DNA of 64,000 bases. It comes from Pleurodeles waltl. Taxonomy: Eukaryota; Chordata; Amphibia; Caudata; Salamandridae. Below are positions 48,655 through 60,997 of the stretch, in pieces; positions within the stretch are counted from its first letter, which is position 1, and every line of letters begins with the position of its first letter. The stretch covers positions 349,502,339 to 349,566,338 of the forward strand of contig NC_090451.1 in assembly GCF_031143425.1 (NCBI RefSeq). Direction: 5' to 3'. The position numbers and the translations under genes are program-made. Below the pieces are notes generated by a model. It was not told the DNA's origin and did no database searches. It saw only the letters and a list, made by a program, of their open reading frames with translations.

Positions 48655-50875
48655 TGTAACTATGGCCAACACGTGCTAGGAATGTATAGTTTTGGAGCAT
48701 TTTAAAATGGAGCTGGGCACAGGACAGGGCTGCCCTCCGACCCTGCCCTGTTTGAATTGGTGATGGAGCCATTGGCTTGCAGGTTGAGTGAAGTGCTCCA
48801 ACACTGGGGAAAAGAGGTGAGAGCTTACCTCAAAGGAGTGTTATGTGCAGATAACACATTGGTTTGTCTTAGGTAACTTGTCTATTCCACCTTCACGGTA
48901 TTACATGCATTATCTGAGCTTGGGGTAGTGTCAGGCTGTGCATTAACCAGAATAAATCCAAGCTCTACCCGATAGGCGAGACTGAACAACCAACTCCCTA
49001 TCGAAGTATGATGTAACATCAGTGACCATAGACTTTAGGTGCCTGGGTGTTGGGATCACACTGAATGCAGACGATAGTCAGAGATAGAATAAGGGAATGG
49101 TGATAGAGGGTCTTTGGTCCTCAGTTAAGTTCTGGAATACATTGCACGTGTCATGGACATAGTGGCTTTAGCCAAAACAATGTTTCACTCGTAGTGCTTA
49201 TATGTGTTGCAATGACCAATACACATGATCCCACGAACAGTATTTAGGGTCTTGCACAAACTATTGGTGGAACTGATTTGGTCAGGTAAAAGAAGCCAGG
49301 AAAAACTTGCCACCCTCAAATGTGTATAAGAGAAGGGCAAAGGTTGTAGGTGCCAGGTAAGCAGCTCTATTACCTGGCCACTCAACTCCAACATGCAGCG
49401 AACTGGTTAAACAAAGGCGAGAAATGGGAAAAAAGGCTTTTGGAGGGAGCATATGTGTGTGAACCTCTGTCGACATTGCTAATGAGGGGCTGCAGAGCAC
49501 AAATTAATTTCCACTATGCAATCAGACATATCTGTATAATCTGGAATAGAGAAGTTAAACAGTATTGAATTGTCAGTTGTTTGCACTAGAAATATGGAGT
49601 GTTCATCCTTTTAACCAAATCACCAGAGTAGATAAAGGGAGTCTGTTTGATGCTGGCTAATCTGTACCACAAAAACAGATTTGTGACATTTGAGGGGGTG
49701 CAAGAGTTTTAGTGTAGGTAGAGATCAGTTACTCCAGTTTGCCCACATAGCTCTTAGAATGAGAGATATATGGACCACATTTGCAGAGACCTGAGCTTAC
49801 ACAAATGATGGTAACACCGAGTGCTCTGCCATGTTGTAGAAAACTAGCTTCTAGCATTGATAGCGTGTTGAGAGCAGACAGGACGTCAGAAACCCTGAAT
49901 ATGAGTGAGAAATGGCAGGTGCACATAGATGAGGTTCTCACTGACAGGGAACTGGTAGCAGTGCGTCAGAGTGTAAAGACTGCATCAAGTAATGCACACT
50001 TTAAATTAATTCAGCATAACTATGTTCATATGATGTACCTGACCCTGACCCAACTTAGTGCAATTTGCCCACGTAGGTCTTTCAAATACACCAGATGTAC
50101 TGCTGAGGGAGCAAATTTTACATGTTAAATGGGAATGCATAATTACATGTAGGTTCTGGAAGGTTGTTACCTGCAGACTAGGAGGCTGCCTGGGAGGTGA
50201 ATGACCACCCAAAATGAAACAATATTTGTTGCAAAATGATATATATTAGGAACAATACTGACTGAGAGCAACTGCTATGCATTAGTTGGGCTATAGCCCC
50301 GTCGCCCACTGATAGCTGGGTTTGGGATAAAATGGAATAGGCTGCAGCAGAGGAAACTAATTAAGAAAATGAGGAGGGCTAATAAAGTTGTACTGGGCTG
50401 AGGTGGTCTGCTACCTATCTGACCCACCAGGAACCAGACCTCCATGAATAAAGGTGGGTAATGCCACCATTATTATGGATAGTAGGTGCTAGGAAAAGAC
50501 ACCACAGACCAAGCAAAATGAGCCAGAAAGGGGGAGGGCCAAGTTAGATTAATATGGCACAATGTGAACGAGTTTGACTGTTGGACATTGCACAGTCTAC
50601 GAACTACCCATATGAACCTTACCATAACAAAAGGCTGTTAGACTAATGCACTGTTAATATCATATAAATGGATGTGAACCAAGGAATACATGGCAACTAA
50701 GGGAGGCAAAAAAGGGAAAAAGGAAACAAAATGTATAATTGGTGGTGTGAGACTTGCCTATCGGACTAAGGTAGGGTTATTGTTAGCACATTGTTATAGT
50801 TCTGTTTTACTTAGTTCAAGATCATAACTTAGCTTGACTTGAAAAAATATAAATGATGTTGAGTAACTACAAAGA
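48655..50875 (+). pseudogene. L1 ORF2 fragment: RT fingers-to-thumb and C-terminus, with 3' end
   Basis: Picks up where the 43810 piece stops: KMELGTGQGCPPTLPCL (48705; RT box RxRQGCPLSP), LTSKECYVQI... with the YADD box reduced to CADNTLVCL (about 48850), YLGV near 49040, SVKFWNTL near 49130, as in L1 copy 2, and a 3' untranslated region ending in A-rich DNA (GACTTGAAAAAATATAAATG) near 50850. Same strand and element order as the upstream piece. Confidence 0.78.
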
Positions 50876-50879
50876 AAAA

Positions 50880-52610
50880 GACTTATTATGGATACTCCTA
50901 ACTGCCGATGGAGTATCCTCTAGAAACAGCATTACTGAAAGTAAGTAATTTGCTCTTCTGATGGATACTTCTAACCCAGATTCTTCAACTTATAATAGGT
51001 ACCAAAGCATTAACATACCCACCCAAGGTTAAATGTCAGTGAAGTGGACTCAGTTTCTCAAGACATTTTGGTCTGAGAGGACAAAGGGGTCCTTTTTTCT
51101 GACCTAGCTGTCAAAGCAGTAGTGCTTTGTGAATAGACCACCTCCACCCACATGGCATGGATAAGTGTCAATGGCAGGCACTCCTTGCACCAGTGCAGTG
51201 GTAGCACCCTTAGCCCTGGTGAAATAGGCTGTTAGACTTTCCAGGGGCTGATTCTTGGCCAGTGTAAAGTAGGTTTTAAAGCAGATGACTATCTCCTTCT
51301 ACAATGTCCTCTTCTACACAGCCTTCCCTTTCTCTGCTTCAGAGAACCCCCACAAAATGCTGATATTCGGTCAGATGATCCTTGGTACAGGTGATGTAAA
51401 AGCATAAAGTCCTATTTTGTGTCCAACCTAAGGAGCCACTCATTCTTTTTGAAGGGATAAGGGGGAGCACATAACATTGGTAGGGTAGTGGACTGGACAA
51501 CATCGAAGTCAAATGTTTAGGTGAGGAGTCTGCCCAAGTCCTTAGCAACAATTTGTCTTGGGAAAATTTGATGCAGGTAGGTTACATTGAAAGTGCCTGT
51601 TTTTCACCCATGCGACAAGCTGACGTAATCACTATGAGGAAGACAGTCTAAAGTAAGGAGATGCAGCAATCAAAAAATGTATCGGCTTAAAGGGTGTAAC
51701 CTTGAAGATTGGTAATACTAAGTTACGGTCTACTCTATCATCATTAAGGGACTGAGGGATAACATGTCCATCAAACCTGTAATAAATCTTATTAAAACAG
51801 GTGATTCGGACAGGGACAGCTGGTTTGGCAAAGCGGAAAGGCAAAAAAAATAGCCTTTTCCGGTGCTCACCGCAAGGCCTTGTTGGGATAAAGACAAAAA
51901 AAAAAAGAAAATTTGGCAGCTTTGCCTGTGAGGGATAATTTTCTTGGGCACCACACCAGGTTACAAATTTGTCCCAGCATCAGGCATAAAAGGATTTTGC
52001 GGAGGGGAGTCTGCCAGCACAGATGACTTCCACTACTTCAGGTGGCAAATCAAATGCAGGCAATTGTCACCACTTAATCTCCATGCTGGAGGTATAAGTA
52101 GCTTAGAAACTCGGAGAAGGACCCTGACCTGTTGCTGAAATAGGACGTTTTTCCAAAAGTGGCAACTTCATCGGAGGACACGTACTCATGCATAGGAATC
52201 CAGGTACCACACTCTCCTGTCCCGATCCAGGGCCATAAGGGTGACTTGGCCCAGTCATTCTGGATCTTCTTCAGAACTCGGGCAAAAGAGGAACTGGTAG
52301 GAAGACATACAGGAGTCCTGTCTTCCATTCTTGCTGGAAAACACCTCCTAACAAATGTTCTTGCAGACACCTTGTGCCACTTTGCATCGCTCTTGATCCA
52401 GCAAATGACACCTGCTCAATTTTCTGCTCTTGTGTTCGGAGACTGTGCAGATGGTCGGCAACCAGAAAGATATCCTGGAACTCAAGGCACATTCAGAGGC
52501 ACATAGCTTCCTTGCTGAGAACCCCTGTCCCCACTTCATTCCGGCTGTTGTAAAACCACATGGAGGTGGTGTTGTCTTTCAGAACCTGCACCAGCCTCCC
52601 CTTGATGGAT
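50880..52610 (-). mobile_element. DIRS-type element, copy 3, recombinase and RNase H part
   Basis: The left terminus has GGATACTCCTAACTG...GGAGTATCC (50890-50920) and GATGGATACTTCTAAC (about 50960), matching the ends of DIRS copy 1. The minus strand at 51120-51240 reads the recombinase C-terminus (LRVLPLHWCKECLPLTLIHA, family RGVPVxxICxAATWAS). The block at 52190-52605 aligns with 16790-17275 of copy 1 (GGTACCACACTCTCC; CCAGCCTCCCCTTGATGGA). It stops abruptly at 52610 where AT-rich DNA begins, and appears to resume at 58080. Confidence 0.72.
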
Positions 52611-53335
52611 AGAACTATATGGCATACTATTGCCTACAAAATATCACAATGTAAAATATCACCAATAATAATGAGGACAGAAAGATCAATGTTCCAAATT
52701 TTAAATAATTAGACTTGGAGGATTAAATTCACTATTCCTACTATTTACTAAACACCAGTTTAAAACACTGAATTGTGGAGGGTTCAAAATTACTATTCAG
52801 ACTCCAACCTGTGCAACAGTAGGTAGAGTGTTGTAAAATGAATGGGTCATATTTATTATTCCTACTCCAACTTGAGCACCACTAGGAAAAGTGTTTGACA
52901 TTTTTATTCCTGCCACTTCGAAGTTGCAAAATATAACTACTGATAAGAAAACATAAAATATATTGCAACAAATATATTAAAACTATATCATATTTTAACA
53001 ATATATAATTTATATAAATATTTAAAAATAAGATTACATTATCAAGATTACAAATAAAATATGATAAAGAATTTACAAATTAAAACCATTAAAACACTTC
53101 CACTCTATTATCCTAAAAATATAATACTCACAAAAACAAATACTAGAAAAAATGTAATTGTGTACACTATTTAGAAAACTACGAATACTATAAAATTAAT
53201 TTCATATAAATACTAAAGCATATTACAATTAATGAATCTAAAAATTAAGAACATAAATAATTGACACAATTGCAGAAATTAAACTAGTTAAACAATTAAG
53301 CATCATTTTTTAAATTGTCTATAAAACAATTTACA
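52611..53335. repeat. AT-rich repeat with degenerate internal units
   Basis: At least three related stretches contain ATTCCTACT/ATTCAGACTCC plus CAACYTGWGCA (about 52730, 52800 and 52855), separated by roughly 70-90 bases. Very AT-rich DNA with many short A/T tracts follows. It interrupts DIRS copy 3. Identity unknown. Confidence 0.5.
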
Positions 53336-55310
53336 TACTAGATGGACCTGGCCCTTTTTGCAGGGTTATCCCCAAACATTTTGTCTTCTTCCACCCATTT
53401 TTTCCAACCTGTTCTAAAATGCATATACTCTGTCTAAAATGTATTGGTTTCTCTATGTTTGCCATATTTTATTTAATAGTAAGTCTCTAGTATAGAGAAC
53501 CAGGTGAGCCCACAGTCTGTAAATCATATGCCACTAGTGGGCATGCAGCACTGATAGTGCCCCCCACATCAGTAGCCCTGCAAACATGTCTCAGATCTGC
53601 CATTGCAGTGTATGTGTGTGTAGGTTTAAACTGCTATTTTGACCTGGCAAGTACACCCACTTGCCAGGCCCATACCTTCCCTTTTATTACATGTAAGTTA
53701 CCCCTAAGGAAGGCCCAAGGTTGCCCCATGGGCAGGGTATAGGACATGTAATGTTTTATTTTACATGTCCTGATAGTTAAATACTGCTAATTTCGGTTTT
53801 CACTATTGCAAGGCCTATCTCTCCCATGGGGTAACACGGGGATTGCCTTGAAATATCTTTTAAATATAATTTCCATTTGGGAACAGATAGAAATATGGAG
53901 TTTGGGGTCTCTGAACAAAATTAAAAAATAATAATAATAACAGCTACACCAAAAGGTGTAAGTTTGAAAATGCCACTTTAAGAAAGTGGCCATATTCTTG
54001 CTTAATCATTCTGTGCCTCTGGCAGTCTGCTGAATACCTGTCTGGGTCAGGATGACAGTTGGACTTTTGGTGCATTCACTCTAGACAGTCACACAAAGGG
54101 AGATGAGGTGTGCTCTGCATACCATGTGGCCTATCACCAGGCTCATGGGGCTTCTTGAACAAAAGTGGTGGGAGGAGCTGACACTTGCACCTGAAGAGGG
54201 CTATGTCTGTCCTCACACAAAGCAGTCTCCAACCCCCTGGAGTGTGTTTGAGGCCAGGGCAGGGAAAGGCAGGGTCTTGTGCACTACAAAGACTTCTCTT
54301 CGATGTCTGCCTACTTCAAAGGAGCAAATGGGTTTAAGTACTGGACCTCTGATCCCATACAATTAAAATCCTTCTGGACTTGGGGATTTCTGCCAGGAAG
54401 AAGGACTGGATGCTGTAGGAGGCACTGCCACTCTACCTGTTGCTTTGTTGTGCTGGCCTGCTGCTTGCTGCTTCTGTCTTGGGAGTGAAAAAACTGGACT
54501 TGGATTTCTACATCCTGCCTCCAAAGGTTCTTCAAGGGTTTTGACTGAGCTTGCTCCTGTTAAGAAGTTCCAGGGACATCAAAGTCTTAATCTGCCAGTG
54601 CTTGGGCTCTTCTGCTGTGAGTCCTGGCTTGCCAAGTGGTACCAACTCCAGCCCCTGGGCCCTTTAAATTGCATGCTGGTGATCTGAAGGAGAAAATACA
54701 CGCATCAACATGCTGACCCGGAAGAATCGTTGCGTCTGTCTCGTTAATGGAAAAAAAAAAAATCGATGATGAGCCTGTCCTGCAGCTGTAGAATTGACAA
54801 AGCTTCTGTTTTACTGTGGCCCCATCAACACAACGTGTCTGGATTTCCCATGCATCATCCCAAGGTGCCAATGTTTGTTCAACCCCGCAACACAGTAAAG
54901 AACCCAGGCCATATGTCCGGAAATTGACGCATCACCTTTCCTGCAAGGAAAGAATCGGCACATCACCTTCCCTGCCAGCAAGGAACTGATGCATTGTCTT
55001 ACCGTGCAGGAAAGAATCCACGCATCACCTCACCTGCGCTGTAAGGAACCGACACAACACTTTGCTTTTACGGTGCCTCACCTCCTCTGTGGCATGCATC
55101 ATCTTTGTTTTTGATGTACCCAAGGTACTTTGTGCTAAAGAGATACATTAATTTATTCCTACAGATTAAGAATTGCTTAAACTTTTAAAGAGAGATATTT
55201 TGACTTGTGTATGCTGGAGGTTTGTCATTTTGGTCTTGTTTTACTCAGATAAATATTGCCTCTTTTCTAAATTGGCATGGAGTCCTTTTTTAGTGTGTGT
55301 TGCACTGTGT

Positions 55311-55360
<50 letters not shown>

Positions 55361-55529
55361 ACAAATACTTTACACATTATCTCTGAGATTAGCCAGCCGG
55401 CTCCTGCTAAGCTGCCAAAGGGGTGAACTGGGGTTATCTTAGCTGTGTGGCTCCCTTGCCCCAACTAGATTGAGGGTCTCTACTTGGACAGAGTGCAATC
55501 CACTGCCAACTAGAGACCCCATTTCTAAC
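53336..55529 (+). mobile_element. LTR-like repeat family A, copy 3 (most complete)
   Basis: It runs from GATGGACCTGGCCCTTTTTG to CCCCATTTCTAACA at 55529. Related ends elsewhere give TGTTGGACCTGG...TTTCTAACA, i.e. TG...CA with a short inverted repeat, like an LTR. The middle holds ACAAAGCAGTCTCCAACCCC and, near 54900-55060, several tandem degenerate units of about 45-60 bases around GCATCACCTTnCCTGC. No coding sequence is convincing. Confidence 0.75.
55315..55358. repeat. (GT)n microsatellite
   Basis: A pure GT run inside family A. The corresponding site in copy 2 carries a short CA run (reverse orientation) near 45030, so the tract is an expandable part of the family. Confidence 0.95.
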
Positions 55530-56473
55530 AATAATAATCAAATAAACCTGTACAAAATAAACCGTTTATAAACAATTATACAATACAGATTAAAGAAATC
55601 ACACTATTTCCTTACAAATTGTCAATATATTATCTCAAATAAAATATTTAAATATATTAACAAAAAAATACAAAAACGATATTTAAAAAATAATTACACA
55701 TAACACATTAAAATAAGAATAACGTCTAACACAAAAAGTAATAAAACATACAATAAATACAAAATGACTTTCAGCACCTAAAAATGATATTCTTATCTGC
55801 AATCTTCTTGATAATATATTTGTGCCCAACGATATATGTGCAACAATACACCCATGGATGGCATGAAGGCCTTCAATATTGATGCAGAGTCATCCCTCCA
55901 CTGGAAACCAGAGTTGTCTGATCTTCACGTCCTCTCCCAACAGTGATGGTTCTGTCACCACTTCCAGCTCGAGGTAGGCAAGGAAGAATGGCATGCTGCA
56001 TGACAAATTGTAGTCTGTTAGCTACCACTGCAGATCTGATCAATGGATAGTGTCGGAAAGGCAGCCATGGTGCTGAGCCCACTGTGGCTTCAGGTTACAC
56101 TGTAAGGCTTACGTGTTCCACCTGGTGTCATTGACAAGGAGGAGTGCCACCCTCATCTGGATCCAGAATTGAGGCTGAATATAGGAAAAATAAACGGAAT
56201 GTCCTGTGCTTGTTGCTGTGGAGAGAAATCTTTGAACTCCACTGTATCCAGGCTGACCTCAATGAATGGATGCCACTAAGAAGGGATCAGGTGGGACTTT
56301 GGCTTGCTTATGATGAAACCCAATAATGTCAAAAAATCCACTGTCATTCCATACTGCCAGTGTGCCTGCCACCAGTAAACATTATTTGATGGATGGGAAT
56401 ACGGCAACTTCCAACTTCTAAAGGTGAGAAGCGGCAACTGCTATGACTTACGTGAACATCCGAGAGGTGCTGG
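55530..56473. other. AT-rich tail and unrecognised segment
   Basis: 55530-55790 is AT-rich and similar in character to 52611-53335, which suggests family A landed in one AT-rich element. 55800-56450 has normal composition; a minus-strand frame of about 70 residues there (TITVGRGREDQTTLVSSGG) matches nothing I know. Confidence 0.4.
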
Positions 56474-58003
56474 TGTTAATGCTGAGTTATTAATTAGTTT
56501 ATTAATGAATAATCATGTATTTTGAGTGTTGGATTTGCGTAGAAAATGTATTAACTTAGAGAAAATTAATGCACACATTTGAAGGTGAGCCCACCAAAGT
56601 GACCAACAATGTTCACGAAGTGTACTTATTTTTGGCTTATTAATATGAAAAGGTGAGCTTATGTTTGATTAATGTTTCAAATTAAAGGTTATGCATTATG
56701 TATTAGCTTTATTAATGTAGGCCATAACAGCGAGGTCTTGGCCTAGTTGCACAGCCTCATGTCAAGCTGTATTTCTTAGGCGTTTTATAAAAATGGATGC
56801 TTAGAGAATTAAATTGTGATTTTCCACGGTACTAACCACGTGCTCATAGCTGAAGTTCTTTCTCATGAGAAACTGCTTGCTAGAAGATGCTGTACTTGCT
56901 AGTGAAACAATGTTTAATGTAATGTGTGTAAGACTGACCTTCCCACTAGAAGACAATAGATGCACTGACTGGAGTATAAGCTGCAACAATATTGATACCT
57001 GACGAGCAGAATGACGGCAGCAGGAGAAGAGGAGCCAATCCTTGACATGTGAACCATGTAGTAGTAAAAATGTCGATTTTAGGCTTTAGTTTCATTGGAC
57101 TAAGTGTGAACATGCGATTCATTGACCAATTAAGATGTGGGAAGTTGTTTTAGGAAATCTAACTTAGCCAGACCGCACAGAGAAGAGAGAAGCCATTCTC
57201 CCCATTCTTCCTGAGAGTTTAGGTCATTTGCTATATTCTTTCGAACTGCTTAGAGAGACTTTGCTTATTTTGAACTTTGATGCTGAATCCGGATGTCTTG
57301 CTGACCAAACTGATGTCCTGTTGACAAAGACTGTCACAGCTTGCTGAACTATATTGAAGACAGGTATGCTGACAAGGTTACTGATTGTTATGTCTAATTG
57401 CTTTTGTTTCTAGGTACCAACCGCTATATTTGACAGAGCCATAGTTGGATGTTTTTCTAAATTCATGTTGACTAAATTGTTTTGCATTAAGGCCAAACAT
57501 GCTATTCTAATCTGATGTAAGTTAGGGTCCTCACTGATGAAGTTCACTACATTGAAAAATAGTTGATGTCTTTTCTTTGCTGAAGCTAAATGTATGTTAT
57601 TTTGTTTGCACAATTATTCTTTTTATTAATTTGACTGTAACTTTAGCATGTGTAGTAGCTCAAGCTTTGATTAGATTGCGATTCTCTTGCCGCTTTGGTC
57701 AACCGGTATTGTTTCTGTATGTTTATCATTTGATTTTGAGGCTACGTGACATGACATTAGCATTGTTAATATAGGGAAATAAAAAATCTAACTTTTACAT
57801 AAAGGTGTGGTTATTCATGGCCGGGAGGTCATGCTGTGTGGAAATTACTAAATCATATTGATTATTGTCATTGATTGTTATGGTTATTGATGTGTATTGA
57901 TACGGGCTTATAAGGTGGGAAAAACTTGAAGCACAGTCAAAAGGTCCATCGGCCTATACGTGACTCCCTTGTAAGTTTTACTTAACGTCTAATGCGCTAA
58001 AAC
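56474..58003 (+). mobile_element. Putative LTR of a retrotransposon
   Basis: It begins TGTTAATGCTGAG and has LTR-like features in order: AT-rich upstream part, GAGAAGAGAGAAGCC (about 57181), AATAAA at about 57779, then a GT/T-rich stretch, ending just before a primer-binding-like site at 58004. Only about 70 bases of the body follow, so the element is truncated. The family (Ty3/Gypsy or other) is not determined, and no second LTR is visible. Confidence 0.5.
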
Positions 58004-58020
58004 TGGTGATCCCGAAAGTG
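58004..58020 (+). other. Primer-binding-like site
   Basis: TGGTGATCCCGAAAGTG directly follows the putative LTR and has the TGGTGAYCCCGA form seen at many retroelement tRNA primer sites. It would support LTR orientation on the + strand. Confidence 0.45.
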
Positions 58021-58079
58021 TGCACAGTAAACTGAAAAGGCTCCTGGCACAACCTGAAATGCAGGTAAGGCTGGTGGGA

Positions 58080-59510
58080 TTGTGGGATGGGAATATTAAA
58101 ATACATGCCCTGCAAGTTCAAGGACCATCCAGGTGCCTGGGTTCACAGCACACTGGATCTTGGCCAATATGAGCATCTTTAATTTTTTCTTTCACAGTAA
58201 GGTGTTCAAGAGATAGAACACCAAGGTAGGCCTTAGGTCCCCATCCTTTTTTGGGATGCTGAAATAGTGCTCCTGTAGCACGATGGGCAGATGCTACACT
58301 AAAATCCATTCTGGTGTGGTAGGGATATTTGGTAGGGAGGAAATTATAGTAGGGCCACCAGGTGCCAGTCTATGCAATCATGCCACCTGCCTATTCGTAA
58401 GTGGACAAGTACATGGTTTCAACCAGGAAGCCATCAGAGTATTTGTAAAAGCATAAATGAATGAACACAGGGCTCAGACTTTGCCAGCCCAGGCTATAGG
58501 GCTGCAGTCAAAAAGTTTGTTTTAGTCTAGAGGACAGGTGTAACTCTAGCACCTCAACTGCCCACAGAATCACCTTTGTGAATGAGGCACCCTCCTCAAT
58601 GGTGGCTCATGTAGTGAATTGAGCTGTCTCATGAGGTGTCAAGCCCACTGGTATCTTGCAAGACGAAGTATAAGTCATCAAAAGCATATTGAGGAGGTAA
58701 CAAGCCATTCTACCCACCATCATCATCATGAATATCCTGGAGTGCACCTTGCTCTGGCATAGGGTCACTGTCAGAACCAAAAGATAATGGAGCCTTTTCT
58801 GACATCTGTGACGCAGTAGCTGATTATGGCTAGAGTCAGGTTGCATAAAGACCAGTTGCACTTTTGTAATTTTATGGCTCGGCATTGGTCGATTTTGGCT
58901 GACAGAATTATCCTCCCGCATCTGGGTGAAAGGAACTGGCATGGATAGTGGTACTAGAGTGGAAATCTGCACCAGAGTTGGACATACACAGTTACAGGTT
59001 TCAACGGGACACACAATGCAAGGGAGGGACTCGCCACCAGTAACCTAACTGGAGACTTCTCAGGTTCCCGGGGCCCAAAGATGCGCCAGAGCAAGCTGGA
59101 AAGGCACTGAATGTTTACAGCATGGCTTCTACAAAGGACTCGATGTATTGCATGGTTAGCCCCATCTTGGAAGCTCAGGAAGCACTGGGATCAGCTGAAT
59201 TGACCTCGATGGAGGTGCGACTTGTATCTTGATGGACTTACACCTTCACAGTAGAGGGCCATGATGGTGTCAAATCTCACTTTGCTTTTTTATGCCTGTG
59301 TTTTGATTTGGAATTACTGTAAGATTTCATGCTGGAAACGGAACGGTCATGGGAAAGAAAGGCATTGATGTTAGGATGCAGGAGTAACACTTACATGCAA
59401 CTCTCCTCTGGTATTGATCTAGAGTGGAGCCGCACAATGCCACCTAGTGGCACACCTGAGCAATGTTAAGAAAATCTCTGCAGCCAGTTCGGCAACTGTG
59501 GAAGTCTAAG
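58080..59510 (-). mobile_element. DIRS-type element, copy 3, RT start and gag-like part
   Basis: The minus strand at 58118-58309 reads ALFQHPKKGWGPKAYLGVLS, matching the opening RT block YFxIPKKDGGxRPILDLR. The segment at 58375-58500 (GCCACCTGCCTATTCG, GTGGACAAG) aligns with 19220-19345 of DIRS copy 1. The right end (GCCACCTAGTGGCACACCTG, about 59440) resembles the copy 1 terminus near 20650. Order and strand agree with 50880-52610 being the other half. Confidence 0.68.
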
Positions 59511-60696
59511 ATGAGGAATGTGTGGTTAACATTATTAATCAAAACCATTTAATTGGTATAAATTTAACAAAACACAAAAGCTAAAACTATATCGATTGCA
59601 AGGGCCAATCATTTTCACAAACATTCCAAAGTACATTTTCTCTAAAATACTTGTAAAAGTGTAAAGGTAAACAGTGATATCAGATTCATTGTGGTTTATT
59701 TTTTAGAAAGAAGTGTTTATCTCTTAAATAATTCAATAAGTTTTCATTTTGTATGCCAAAATTGTACAGCACTACCATTTTCATCATGAAACAGCACAAC
59801 TTTCCATTTAAGATCAGTTTGCTATCTTATGAATATGTTTTGAAAAAGTACCATATCGGAAAGAATAAACTTTGCAAACGAGATGAAAAAGCTTTGAAAG
59901 TTTGTACTTTAAAATACGACTTTCGCCAGTGGAATGCACAGAATATAACACTGGAAAATGATATGAAAGAAAACAACAATTCATTGAAACATTTCTAACT
60001 TGGTTCTGACTTGTAGTCATCATAGTTAGTGTAACAACATAATTTGAGAAACAGGCATGCTCAAGATGGCTATCAGAAAAGAGGTTCGACCTGGCATGTG
60101 ACTGGAAATAAGTTAAACTGCATCCGTGGGACCCTCTATAACTGTACCTTTTTTTAACGATGGCAAATGTACTAAAGGTAGCTTTGTAGCACTAGCTCCA
60201 TAAATTCTGTAATGCACGTCAGTTTGGTTCGATAGTTAAATCACTCCAATTTATGCGCTTCTGTAATTCATGGAGAAGTAAGTTGGGAGTCGAGCAGGGA
60301 AATTTAGTGGAAATAATTAGAGCAGCCTACATGAAGAGACTTTTCTTCTGATAAGGGAAACGAATATTTCATATTTCTACATGCATTTTCAAGTTTGCAT
60401 TTCATTTTTAGGTTAGCACTTGAGTCAAAATTTACCCTTGAAAGTATTCTGCCATGAAACCCGAGAAAAACGCTGAACTCAAAAACATTATTGCTCATCC
60501 AATATGTTTTTTTTGTACAGCCACTTTTACAAATGTATGTCTTTGAACGGCTTACCTGTTTAGGATTTGTGTGGGTTGTAATCATGGTTACACAATGGGT
60601 GCCTAATCATTGTTATTGAAAGGAAAAATTAGTCAAGACTCTCAGGATCCCCACCAAGCATGTAAACAATTTCAATTTATATTCATTGTATGCGAA
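59511..60696. other. Intergenic DNA 3' of LRP3, nothing recognised
   Basis: AT-rich, with no domain-bearing frame. Confidence 0.45.
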
Positions 60697-60702
60697 TTTA
60701 TT
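60697..60702 (-). promoter_or_regulatory. Candidate polyadenylation signal for LRP3
   Basis: TTTATT on the + strand (AATAAA on the - strand) lies about 300 bases after the LRP3 stop. It is a candidate by position only. Confidence 0.3.
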
Positions 60703-60997
60703 GTGAGTGGATACCATGAAATCCTGACATGAATTCCGTACTTGAAAACTGAGTTAGATATACAGGAAGCTTTGAAGTGTAGCGACCTTTTTTACAATTA
60801 CTTACTCCAATTACTTGCATTTGATATTCCGGCCTTTCTTAGGCAATTGCTACTCCATTCTCACCTTTAACTGTCAATATATGTGCATGGGAATTTAATC
60901 AAGGTACCATATAAAAATATAGGCTGAAAACTGAAGTACAGAGTGCAAATTACAAAAAATACAAATCTAAAAAGCTGATTTATCACCACAATTGTTT

